Assembly: GCA_036897625.1 (NCBI GenBank)
Contig: JAYMTA010001083.1
Coordinates: 1 to 21,895, forward strand
DNA from: Pelargonium cotyledonis
Taxonomy: Eukaryota; Streptophyta; Magnoliopsida; Geraniales; Geraniaceae
Direction: 5' to 3'
Length of the DNA: 21,895 nt
In this document: in pieces, positions 10,990 through 20,943 of the stretch
Layout of the letters: each line of letters begins with the position of its first letter
Position numbering within the stretch: the first letter of the stretch is position 1
Translations under genes and position numbers: made by a program
The notes under the pieces: generated by a model
What the model saw: only the letters and a program-made list of their open reading frames with translations
What the model was told of the DNA's origin: nothing
Databases searched by the model: none

Positions 10990-12057
10990 TTGATATCTGA
11001 TTTGAGCTATTTTCATGTCAATTTGATAAAAATAAAAATCATTAAAAAATTGGTTGTGACTTAAAAAAAAATTAATTATTTATATACAAAATTCGAGATT
11101 TCTAATTATGCATTCATAATGAAAGTAAAAAAAAAATAACAAATATGAAGAAAAAATTCATAACTTTATATTTTAATTTTTAATTTTGATAATTTTTTAA
11201 ATATTCTCGTAAATTTGTCACAGACAATAAAGTGATTATATAAATAAAAATATTCACCAAAAAATATTATTAATATATGTTATAGTCAATTTAACACTAT
11301 AAAATGCTTATCAACATTTTTTACTAAAACAATTCAAGTGTTTATCAGCAATATATTTCTTACTTTACAAGTAACACATTATTGTTTAAAAAAACCGGAG
11401 TACATTAATATTTATAAGTTTTCCCTGTTTATCATCTATTTTTAGAAGTAATCCAAACACCCTCTAACTCTGTTCGTTTTATTGTTGGAGCGTATGTATT
11501 TTTGCTTTTTCATTTTGGAAATTAATAAGGAGTATTTTTTGTTGATATATAGAAAATAATATGATGTGTGTTTTGCAATTGGTCGATTTGTGCACATGAA
11601 CAAGTCTACGTGACTTTCCAGTTTCCACTCTAATATTGGCTCCAACAACTATTTGGGAAGGGAAGACATCAATACTGAAGGATGAGATAATGGTTTGTAT
11701 TTCTGAATGAATTTAGCTGTACACGTTGTTCTCTATTTATAGACTAATTATGTGAAATCAATTATAATACAATAAGGAAAATAGAGATTACAATCAGTCA
11801 AGATCAATTACAGATTAACATAATCAATAGAGACGTTTCCAGTGCCTTTGTCTTATGATTTCTTACATAAACAATTTGTTTAACCAATTCGACAAATTTG
11901 TTATGAGCATCCCAATTCTATGTCAAACATTATTTTTCGATATTTGTTTTCATCTTTGTTATTTGATTATTTGAGTTAATAACATGCATTCAATCTGTTT
12001 TTTTAAAGAAAGCATTCCGTTTTTTCCAATTAAAATAAAAATAATGACTGTAAATAA
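10990..12057. other. AT-rich intergenic sequence with possible LTR fragment
   Basis: No gene is visible. The stretch around 11680-11840 (CTGAATGAAT..., CTCTATTTATAGACTAATT, then AATACAATAAGG) resembles the U3/R part of plant Ty1-copia LTRs, perhaps a solo-LTR fragment. I find no paired LTR, primer-binding site or gag/pol frame in the window. The rest is low-complexity A/T. Confidence 0.35.
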
Positions 12058-13196
12058 ATAGAGAAAACGACAATTTGCACATCAAAATTTTTTAAGAGAC
12101 AAATTAGTACTCAAATAAAAATACGGTCCAATTTTATATGTGAATGACAATTTTAAAAACCAATTTAATACATAGGTTAACTTTGTTAGTTTTTCCATTC
12201 ATTATTTAAAACAATATATTTAAAATAGTTCTTAGATTATTTGTTTAGTCCATATTCATTTTTGTACTTTTATGTATTTCCATTAAAGTTTAATTTTTTC
12301 AATAGATTGAAGTTTAAAATTATTTTCTTAATTCATATTGATTTTTTACTTTTTTTTATTTCTATTAAATTTTAAAGTTATTTTTAGATCATATTGATCT
12401 TTTTACTTTTATTTATTTTGGTTAAGGTTTAAAATTAATTTATCATTTTTTTCTTATGATAGTAAACTGGAATGTTTTTGCATTCGTATTAAAAACGTCG
12501 TATATAGAGGAAGAAGGCAACCCCAAAAAAATATTGGGTGTTAAACAACGTTGTTTTGTTGGTTTGAAAATGAATAGATGACATGGACAATTATGTGTTG
12601 GTCACATGCTTATTTTTTATTGCAAAATTGCTTTTATGTCAACAAAATCAATTGATTATATAAATAATTAATCAATTCATAATTCCACATCATTTTAATT
12701 AATAGAGTTAGTGATAACGTCTAACACCAATAGCCATTTTGGATATGACAAACAAGAAAGTTCATGAACTATTTTAAATCCAAAAAATGTTTGATCAATG
12801 ACCGAATTGAGATTTTTTTTCTTCTCCTTTACCGTATATACTAAACAACACCATGTATATATTTATGAATTAACATTTTATTTAAGTATCAATATGGACT
12901 AAGAAAATAACTTAAACCCTTAATCAAAATAAATAAAAGTAAAAAAATCAATATGAACTAAGAAAATAATTTTAAACCGTAACCTATTAGAAAATTTAGA
13001 CTTTAATCAAAATAAATAAAAGTGCAAAGATTATATGAACTAAACAAATAATTTAATAACTATTTTGAAATATATTATTTTAAATAATAAATGGAGAAAC
13101 TAACAAAGTTAAATAAATTAGTCCTGAAAATTTTAATTCATGTATAAAATTGGAATATAATTTTATGTGAGTACTAAATTGGTCATTTTCTCTATA
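12058..13196. mobile_element. Element with very long inverted termini (~300-390 bp arms)
   Basis: The left arm (12058 to about 12450) and right arm (about 12875 to 13196, inverted) align over most of their length. Examples are AGAGAAAACGAC against AGAGAAAATGAC, and AACTTTGTTAGTTTTTCCAT against AACTTTGTTAGTTTCTCCAT. Inside each arm a roughly 60-bp unit recurs (TTAGTTCATATTGATTTTT, then ACTTTTATTTATTTTGATTA, then AAAGTTTAAAATTA), so the arms are themselves tandemly repeated. The middle (12470-12860) is unrelated unique sequence without a coding frame. TAAATAA occurs just outside both ends (12051-12057 and 13197-13203), a candidate target duplication, but in A/T-rich sequence this is weak. A Mutator-like origin is likely but not proven. 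Confidence 0.6.
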
Positions 13197-13495
13197 TAAA
13201 TAATATTAAAATATTTCTATCAACTAATTATTAGTAACCGATGACTCATATACAAAGCCAACCCCGTAAAAATGTAAATCATATGCCATATAGTAGTATA
13301 GTTGGTTGGTCCCATATATATAATATATGATGTGATAAGTGAATAACAAAAAGTAACCATACGATGTTACATATTCACTCTATCCAAATTCACACGTTTC
13401 AAACGAAAAAAGTAACTATATTAATACTTAAATAACAACTAGCTAGACTCGATCTCCCATTTAATTAAACTTAAATTTTCTTGCACCCCAATTTC

Positions 13496-13504
13496 CTATA
13501 AGTA
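13496..13504 (+). promoter_or_regulatory. TATA box of the CYP79 pseudogene
   Basis: CTATAAGTA lies 106-114 bp before the ATG at 13610, a normal spacing for a plant TATA box plus a short 5' UTR. The upstream 13200-13490 stretch is AT-rich and shows no other element I would name. Confidence 0.45.
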
Positions 13505-13609
13505 GAGCCAGCTGAAACCCTAAAGTTCATCACTACTCAAAAATCAAAATAGGAACTCTTGTATTCGATTAAAACAATCATCAAAACCGATCCATCAATT
13601 GTTTCAATC

Positions 13610-15365
13610 ATGTCTTCTCCTTCGTCTCCTTTCTTTCTTCATTCAAAAGAAATTTCAGTTCTTTTCATAACCCTTTTCTTTGCACTCGTGGTCGGTCTTC
13701 TTTTTAGAGCCAAACAATATTTTCTCGCCAACATTCCTAGAAAATCTGAAGAGAAAGTGAAGAATGTTCATAAGCTTCCTCCGGGTCCAAAACCATGGCC
13801 AATCTTAGTCAACCTTCCGGAAATGCTGATCAACAAGCTGCCAGCATTCCGATGGATCCACGGCCTCATGAAGGAACTCGACACAGAACACTGCGTGTAT
13901 TCGTCTAGGAAACGTTCACGTCATTCCGGTGAGGTCGCCGGAGATTGGTCGTGAGTTCTTGAGAAAACACGACTCAGTGTTTGCGTCGAGGGCCTTCACC
14001 ATGGGGGCCGAGTACTCGAGCCGAGGGTTCTTGACTACAATGTTTGCACCACAGGGCGAGCAGTGGAAGAAGATGAGAAGGTTGGTGAGTGCCCACATAG
14101 TAAACCCCGCGACCAAGCTACAATGGTTGCGCGAAAAGAGAGACCAAGAGGCCGATAATCTTGTACGTTTCATTTACAACCAGTGCACGAGTAAGAGCTC
14201 ATCGAGCTCGAGCTCGGTTGTGAACGTGAGACTCGCGGCTCGGCACTACTGTGGCAATGTTACTAGGAAGATGTTGTTCAACAAGAGATATTTTGGGGGA
14301 GGTAGGGAAGATGGAGGGCCGGGTTTTGAAGAAGAAGAGCACGTTGAGTCGGCTTTTAAGGTTCTCGCGCACCTATTTTCCTTCTCTCCTTCCGATTATA
14401 TTCCATACTTGCGATTGCTAGACTTGGATGGACATGGAAAGATTGTGAAGGAGAGCATGAGAAACATGACCAAATATCAAGATCCGATAATAGACGAGAG
14501 AGTGAAGCAATGGAGTGATGGAAAGAAGACTGAGGCTGAGGACATGCTTGATCTTTTCATTCTTGCTAAAGATTCAACCGGACAAACACTTGTCAACTGA
14601 AGAGATCAAAGCCCATTGTGCGGTAAGTGTTAGAACATTATACATAATTTATATGTTCAGATATTATAAAGTGTTCCCTTATTAATGGATTGAATTAGCT
14701 GATCAAAATATGTATGTTCTTCATTGTGTTTATACAGGAACTAATGCTTGCAATGGTGGACAATCCTCCCAACGCTGTGGAGTGGGCACTAGCGGAAATG
14801 ATCAGTAATCCTGAGGTTATTCGTATGGCAGTTGGAGAAATAGATAGAGTTGTTGGAAAAGAAAGATTGGTTCAAGAATCTGATCTACCGTCTCTCCGTT
14901 ACATCAAGGCTTGTGCGAGAGAAGCCTTTCGACTTCATCCTTTGGCACCGTTTCTTCCTCCTCATGTCTCTACAGCTGATGCCATTGTTTTTGGCTACTT
15001 TATTCCGAAAGGAAGTCATGTTCTTTTGAGTCGAGTGGAGTTGGGCCGAAATCCCAAAGTTTGGGATGAGCCGTTGGCATTTAACCCCGAACGTCATTTG
15101 AAGGATGATAATGTATAAGTTGAGATTGCAGAACCAGACTTAAAATTCATTTCTTTCGGCACAGGAAGACGCGCTTGTATAGGCGCCGCTATTGGGTCTT
15201 CCATGACTTTGATGTTGTTTTGAAGACTTATACAAGGATTTTCATGGAACGTTTCGTTAGAAGAGAGAGATTGATCTCTCTGAATCAAGAAGTGATCTAT
15301 TTCTAAACAAACCTTTACATGTGCTTGCGATTCCCCGCTTACCTTCTACCTTATATATATCCTAG
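13610..15365 (+). pseudogene. CYP79: CYP79-family cytochrome P450 pseudogene (amino acid to aldoxime)
   Basis: CYP79 enzymes are ER-anchored P450s that N-hydroxylate an amino acid twice to give an aldoxime, the entry step to cyanogenic glucosides, glucosinolates or volatile aldoximes. Exon 1 is 13610-14622, intron 14623-14737 (GT-AG), exon 2 14738-15365; about 545 codons, the full family length. Visible parts: N-terminal membrane anchor, [11 protein letters not shown] hinge, [34 protein letters not shown] (the CYP79-type I-helix with NPxN), [12 protein letters not shown] (ExxR helix), FNPERHL (CYP79-type PERH), and heme loop [10 protein letters not shown]. Lesions: frameshift near 13889 (one extra base, or two lost), a second near 14589, in-frame TAA at 15116-15118, in-frame TGA at 15221-15223, and a third frameshift near 15269 in a GAGAGAGA run. 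Substrate cannot be inferred. The family call is strong; loss of function is nearly certain unless the assembly is faulty. Confidence 0.9.
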
Positions 15366-15639
15366 TCAATAGGAACATATAATTTCACGGATTTGTTAAT
15401 TGTCACTTATTTCATTTATATTAATAACTATATAAGTTATGATAAATTTGTAGACTAATAATCTATACATAAATCCATTTGCAAATAGCTCATTGAGCGT
15501 TTTCCCCTAGAGATATCTCTTCTTTTCAAAAAAAAAAAAATTGCTCCTTAACTTTTCATGCAACATTGTGGCTTTTCACTCGTCCCGTATCGAATACCAT
15601 ACATGTTAAATTTTAAGAGAAGTATTGTTTTCATGTAGG

Positions 15640-16592
15640 TATCGTTTAAGAATCATTATTTTGGTAAGAGAAAGTGAGTGTGATAAAAGCAAGTTCATGG
15701 TCAAAGTGGAATACTATATTTGGAAAAAAAAAGTCAAGGGAAAGAGAATGGGAAAGTAGGATTCCCAAGTGAGTTAATTTTCCCGAGTTCATGGAATTTT
15801 AAAATCCCATGGAGGGTTGGGATTTTAGATTCCCATGAACTTTCCCAAGTGGTGGGAAAGTCACGTGACTTTTTTGCCCTTCATTTGTCATCTTAAATGA
15901 CCTAAATACCCTCGTATTTTTACAAATTACTCTCACTCCATTTTGAGATAAAAATTTAGTTTTGTCTTTTATTTTTACTAAATTACTAATAAATAATTCA
16001 AGTACAAGTATAATTTTTTGCTTGGTTTATATATACTTTTGTTTTAAATACATAATCGAATTATTTTATAATTGTTAATTTTTGTATTAACATATACATT
16101 GACTTGTCATTTTTAATATGAAATGTCTACAATGTTCTTAGTTTTCCAAAAATTTAACTCATGTTATTTGAGTTAAAAAACATATATGTCTCTCATTTTT
16201 CAATAAATTAAAAATTAAAATTTTAATATTGTAAATATGAAATAAAATTAAATATAATTACGAATACATTTAAAAAATTGAATATTTATAATATAAAATG
16301 TGATATATTTGGTATATTTTTTACTATTTAAATTTGCATATGGCTAAACATAATTACTTATATCATTAGAAAAAATATATAATAAATTGAAGGGACAATT
16401 AAGTAATTTTTCAATATTTTCAGACTCTTTACATCTTTTTTGTAATTTTTAGCCAAACACAATATTCAGTTTCCACAACTCAAGATTCTGTATTTTTCCT
16501 TCACTTTCCGATGTGTCAAATTCCCTTATCAACTTTTCTTGGGAAATAAACATTTCGAAAAAATTTACTTTTCCGTTGCCAAACGACACCTT
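15640..16592. mobile_element. Probable non-autonomous DNA transposon with internal hairpin
   Basis: The left boundary AGGTATCGTTTAAG and the right boundary, reverse-complemented, AGGTGTCGTTTGGC share AGGTRTCGTTT, a hAT-like tip. Near the left end a near-perfect inverted repeat (15786-15808 against 15819-15841: AGTTCATGG...ATCCC) forms a hairpin with a 10-nt loop. GGGAAAG/CTTTCCC and TTCCCAAGTG motifs surround it. I cannot find a clear 8-bp target duplication, so superfamily and exact ends are uncertain. The element lies between the CYP79 pseudogene and the F-box pair and carries no coding frame. Confidence 0.45.
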
Positions 16593-17193
16593 TAGGTTTG
16601 AAGAGTATTTTCGAGTTGATATTTCCCACAAGAGCTACAGCGATCCCTGCCGGAGAATTCTATCTCTTGTGGAGAAAACTCATGTAGACCTCCTGCAAGC
16701 CCTAATCTCTATAAGCAACAACTACAATGTATCACTAGTCAAACATCTTCCCCTCATTTGTCTATAGACCTTTGCTATTATATATGTTTGTAGCGACAAT
16801 GTTTTGGGCGGGAATATATCAAATTATCAATAGTGCAACACAACATTTAATGAATGACAACTAATAAAATGATGGGTCTGCCATTAAAACGACGCCGTTC
16901 AAATTTTTGAAGCAGCATAAAAAGGACCCACTTCATAATCTTACCTTCCTTTCCCAACCCCAAACTATTTTGCTCAACCAGGACTTGCCTGCTGCGCCCA
17001 AAGGCCTTTCTGATTATTAAGAAAACTCTGGAAATTTATCTATATAATTGCATTTGATGGTTCTTTTTATAACTTGTTTATGTGTTTTGCTTTCATGGGT
17101 TTTAGTTTGTTTTTTCTATAATGTTGTCTTGTGTGTTGTTTTTTTGGGTTTGTTAAAATTATTGATGCAAAACAAGCCAAATATTGATCATAA
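16593..17193 (+). promoter_or_regulatory. Upstream and leader region of F-box copy 1
   Basis: ATAAAAAGGACCC at 16917-16929 is a plausible TATA region and AAAACGACGCCGTT near 16886-16899 is promoter-like. From about 17025 to 17125 the sequence matches the region upstream of copy 2 (about 19380-19475), for instance TTGCATTTGAT and TGTGTTTTGCTTTCATGGGTTTTAG against TGTGCTTTGCTTTCATTAGTTTTAG. In copy 2 this looks like a leader intron starting CTG|GTAATT at 19387; the aligned site in copy 1 reads CTGGAAATT, without a GT. Confidence 0.45.
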
Positions 17194-18702
17194 ATAGATA
17201 GGATTAGCAATTTACCAAACAATGTTCTCTCTCATATCCTCTCGTTCCTTCCTACAAAGGTAGCTGCGTCAACAAGTGTTCTATCTAAAAAGTGGCAATA
17301 TCTATGGACTTTGGTCCATCATGTAGACTTTGAGTGTGACTCTTCTGTGTTATGGAAACATCAGAAGGCACATTCTCTAAAGAGCTTTGGCAATTTAGTA
17401 AATATATTTTTCACTTACTGTAGAAAAGACTTGCTCATGAAAAGGTTCCGACTCAAAGTGAAAACATCTGACCGTTCAATACATGTTGATTCATGGATTC
17501 TTGCCGCCATGTCTAGTGGTGTTGAAGAACTTGATCTTGACTTGTCCCTTGACAACTATTTTGGGTTCTGTTGTACTAATTTTGATTGCAAGTATTTAGT
17601 GGCATTGAAACTCAAAGATGGTATTGTTATTGATGCTCCATCTTCCACTCATTTTCCGAGCCTTAAGGTTATTCATCTATCTCATATTAAATATGCAAAT
17701 CGTGGCTCTTTTATAAAGCTTTTTTCTGGATGCCCTGTTCTTGAGAAGTTGAGCTTGGAAGACATGTCTGGATATGAAGGAGTTAGCGATTATGTGAATT
17801 CCTCGTCTAGTTTAAAAAGTTTGGTGATGGAATTTATTTCTGATGGAGAACGTATCAGCCTTTTGGTTGACGCTCCTTCTCTTGAATATCTTAATCTCAA
17901 ACTATTTGCATCTGATGAAGGCGTTTATCTCAAGAATCATAGCAATTTGCGTCAAGCAATCGTTGATATACTTCTTCGTAGTGATAATTCTGATGAAGTC
18001 ATATTTCCATTTATGGTGGAAGATGCCCTCGGCGTCCTATCTAATGTTCAAGTCTTAGAACTTGGGAATTCTTCAATTCGAGTAAGAACAATTTTTTGTT
18101 TATTGCTTACAGATTATGATTTTCTAATGTACCAAGGTATTCCAAATGATATCCAAATATATACTTAATTTGTTGAACAAACATAATTGACTTTATATTT
18201 TTATTTCTTTGTACAGGCTGTGAGCAAATCTTCTTTTAAAGATTTCCTGGTATTCCATAACTTAGTAAGCTTGAAGCTTGATGGATTTTGTTGTTTCTAG
18301 CTTATGGTACCTTCTTTGCTTCGAAATCTTCCATTTCTACAACATCTTACCATTCGGATGGAAGATTGTTTTGATTGTAGCCCCCATCTTAGTTCTGAAG
18401 AATGGGCTGAATTGTATGTCCCGTACTGTTTGACTCGTCTTAGAACCTTGTGTTTCTATCATGCATTTGGCTGGTACGATGAACCATCTTGGGATGATAC
18501 TGAATTTGGGTATGTCGCCTCTTGCAATGATATGGGTTTTGTGACGTATGTGCTGAAGAATGCTACTGTTTTGGAGAGCATGGCAATTACTTGTCGGAGT
18601 TTTTTAAGTCATGAAGGGATATGGGCTTTTGTGCAGAAATTATCTTCCCTTCCAAGGGTGTCCAAAAAATGTCAACTTAGGTTTGAAGGAGTGGTCCTGT
18701 GA
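17194..18702 (+). pseudogene. F-box/LRR/FBD protein, copy 1 (start codon lost, internal stop)
   Basis: F-box proteins are substrate receptors of SCF ubiquitin ligases; the LRR/FBD type forms large, fast-evolving plant families. Exon 1 is 17194-18081, intron 18082-18216, exon 2 18217-18702, phase 0. Read from 17194 it gives ?DRISNLPNNVLSHILSFLP, a typical F-box, then leucine-rich segments (LVALKLKDGIVIDAP, FPSLKVIHLSHIKY, GCPVLEKLSLEDM) and a C-terminal FBD domain ending KKCQLRFEGVVL. Lesion 1: the codon aligned with copy 2's ATG is ATA (17194-17196), with in-frame TAA just upstream. The next in-frame ATG is at 17437, residue 82, past the F-box. Lesion 2: TAG at 18298-18300 replaces the Trp codon seen in copy 2. 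The rest of exon 2 stays open for about 134 codons. An upstream exon supplying an ATG, or splicing past the stop, could rescue it; neither is shown. Confidence 0.8.
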
Positions 18703-18710
18703 TTTCAGTT

Positions 18711-18885
18711 TTATTTTGCTCTGTGAAGCACCATGTTTTGTGTTTGAAGCATTTTATTTTGTTTTGTGATGCACTATGTTTTGTGGTTGAAGCATTTTAT
18801 TTTGTTTTGTGATGCACTATGTTTATTGTTTGAAGCATTTTATTTTGTTTTGTGATGCACTATATATGTTTTTTTTGTTTGAAAG
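18711..18885 (+). repeat. 43-bp tandem repeat array, four copies
   Basis: The word GTGATGCAC (first copy GTGAAGCAC) starts at 18723, 18766, 18809 and 18852, an exact 43-bp period. Each unit continues ...TATG, TTT-rich, GTTTGAAGCATTTTATTTTG. The last copy diverges after about 20 bases. The array begins within about 10 bp of the stop codon of F-box copy 1, in what would be its 3' UTR. Confidence 0.9.
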
Positions 18886-19562
18886 CCTTATCATAGCATT
18901 CTACTATGAATTAATCATTGATAGTTTTAAGAAAACTTGAAGATCAGGACTTGTTTTAGAGAACTCATGTTGATGTTTCATGAATGCATTGTGTGAAAAT
19001 CACCCCCATTCCATGTCTCTTTCTATAAAATGAAAGCTTTGAATAATAAGTGTGAGAAAATTTTCAACTTTGATTGATCTTTTATATTGTACCTCCTAGT
19101 ATATGAATGGAGTTATGTTTCTCTAATCAAGAAAAGAAAAGCCAAGTCATGTATAAGTTTTTTTTTTTTTTATAAAGGGACTACAATATTCTATTAAATA
19201 AATATATAGAACTAACACTTGCGCGCTTGACATTAATACAACGGTTCTATCAATCACATCGGCCACCTCATTCACAAGGATATTCACTAACAAATTCTAT
19301 TATATTGAATGATTTAGTTGAGTCATAACTACCACCAAATAACAATCCAAAAATCATAGTTTCCTCTTTTCGAGCTCTAACTTCTGGTAATTCCTCTGTA
19401 TATTTGCATTTGATTATAGTTTATGTCTTGTTCATGTGCTTTGCTTTCATTAGTTTTAGCTTATTGTAGTTAATTTTTGTAAATAACATTTGTATTTGAT
19501 CGGCAAAATAACATTTGTTAATTTACTGTTAGGTCTCTTAACACAACATCGGGCATTCAATC
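18886..19562. other. Spacer between the two F-box copies, with leader of copy 2
   Basis: No gene. 19158-19170 is a poly-T run and the following 160 bases, read on the minus strand, resemble the 3' end of a LINE (see separate entry). From about 19380 the sequence matches the upstream region of copy 1. A likely leader intron of copy 2 runs from GTAATT at 19387 to an AG at 19531-19532, leaving about 30 nt of 5' UTR before the ATG at 19563. Confidence 0.4.
19158..19330 (-). mobile_element. Possible LINE 3' end fragment with poly(A)
   Basis: On the minus strand the stretch reads a short frame including VNEVADVIDRT, reminiscent of the NxVAD motif that closes RNase H domains in plant LINEs. An AT-rich tail and a 13-base A run follow (T run at 19158-19170 on the + strand). 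The coding part is too short for a firm assignment, and no target duplication was established. Confidence 0.3.
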
Positions 19563-20943
19563 ATGGATATGATTAGTAATTTACCGGACTCTATTCTCAT
19601 TCACATCCTCTCGCTGCTCCCAACAGATTTTGCTGCATCCACTTGTGTTTTGTCAAAAAGATGGCAATTTCTTTGGACTATGGTCTATAATCTTGATTTG
19701 TGTTGTAACATTTCCTCTTTAGATTATCATCCGTTGGGGCCCGGTCGCACTGCTTTGAAGTTTGTCCTCTTTGCCACCAAATTTTTCACTGAACGTGACA
19801 AAGATTTGAGCTTGAAAACGTTCCGTCTCCAATTACATTATCCTAGGCAACCTTGCTGCTCATTCCATATTGATAAATGGCTTCTCGCAGCCATGAAATG
19901 TGCTATTCAAGAACTTGATTTTGTCTTTAGACCTGACCAGGATTTTCCGTTTCGTTGTGGCATTTATGCTTGCAAGACTTTAGTGGTACTGAAACTGCAC
20001 AATGGTATTGTTGTTGATGCTCCCCCGTCGTCCGTTCTTTTTCCAAGTCTTAAGATTCTGCATCTATCGATGGTTAAATATGAAAATCTTCACTCCTTCA
20101 ACAATCTCTTTTACGGCTGCCCCAATCTTGAGAAACTTGACTTTAAAGAATATTCTCCATTTATAAATTTAGGTAATTATGTTATTTCATCTCACACATT
20201 GAGAGAGCTTAGTATGTATGTATGTCATGATTATGGTCTTGGAACTGGCCGGCTTTTGGTGCAAGCTCCTTCTCTCGAGTATCTTCATCTTTCGCTTGAT
20301 TGGTTTATGTTGGAGGTAAGGATAAATTTTAGTTTTTGTTTACTGCCTATAGTTACATTTCATGTTACTTTTTGGATTAATGCTTTTGGTTCAAGAATAA
20401 GAATGTTTAGATCAGGCCAGATTTTTTCTTTCATTCTCATTCTTCATTCCTATTGTTTCACTTTCAGGATAGAGATTCTGTTGCCCCCTTAAGTTCTCTC
20501 CCAATATTTCGTAACTTAGTCGAATTGAGGCTTAAAGGCCATTGTTGTCACTGGTTCATGTTGCTCTCTTTACTTCATAAGGCTCCATTTTTACTGCACC
20601 TTACCATTGATATGGTTACCACATGTGGCGGGATTATAGATGTGATCATTGTGACGTTCGTGGTTCTGAAGCTTGTGTTGATTTGGAAGTTCCCAAATGT
20701 TTTTCTAATCTCAGAACATCGTGTTTCAGTGATTTTCATTTTGGTAAGAAGGACGAGCTCTTATGTGATGATATGGAATTTGTGAAATTTGTGTTGAAGA
20801 ATTCTTTAGCTCTGGAGGACATGACAATTATCAGCTGGAGGGGTTTACAGTCCGATCCAAAGCATGCTTGTAAGCAGGAATTAGCTTATTCGGAAAGGTT
20901 GTCAAAGAAATGTCAAGTGAAATTTGACGGAGAGGTACTATGA
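19563..20943 (+). pseudogene. F-box/LRR/FBD protein, copy 2 (deletion and frameshift)
   Basis: Tandem paralogue of the gene at 17194. Exon 1 is 19563-20315 (251 codons), intron 20316-20467, exon 2 20468-20943. Exon 1 is intact: start MDMISNLPDSILIHILSLLP, a complete F-box ending in SKRWQFLW, then leucine-rich repeats. Compared with copy 1, about 53 codons are missing just before the intron (63 residues follow SLEYL in copy 1, only 10 here). Exon 2 opens in frame with NLVELRLKG and HCCHWFMLLSLL, but between about 20600 and 20640 the FBD coding frame changes (one base lost or two gained). The rest (EVPKCFSNLRTSCF to KKCQVKFDGEVL) continues in another frame to TGA at 20941-20943. Unrescued, translation would stop at 20785 and give about 356 residues with an aberrant tail. 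Since the F-box is intact, a truncated product could still bind SKP1, so pseudogene status is less certain than for copy 1. Confidence 0.78.

Noticed and set aside
13559-13609. Upstream in-frame extension of the CYP79 frame
   Set aside because: It would need a TTG start; the ATG at 13610 gives a normal P450 membrane anchor and fits the TATA spacing.
16449-16767. Two overlapping frames (60 and 84 residues) on opposite strands
   Set aside because: They sit across the right end of a probable transposon and show no domain.
17311-17313. TTG as a start for F-box copy 1
   Set aside because: The reading frame continues upstream through a complete F-box to 17194, so 17311 is internal; it is not a natural plant start.
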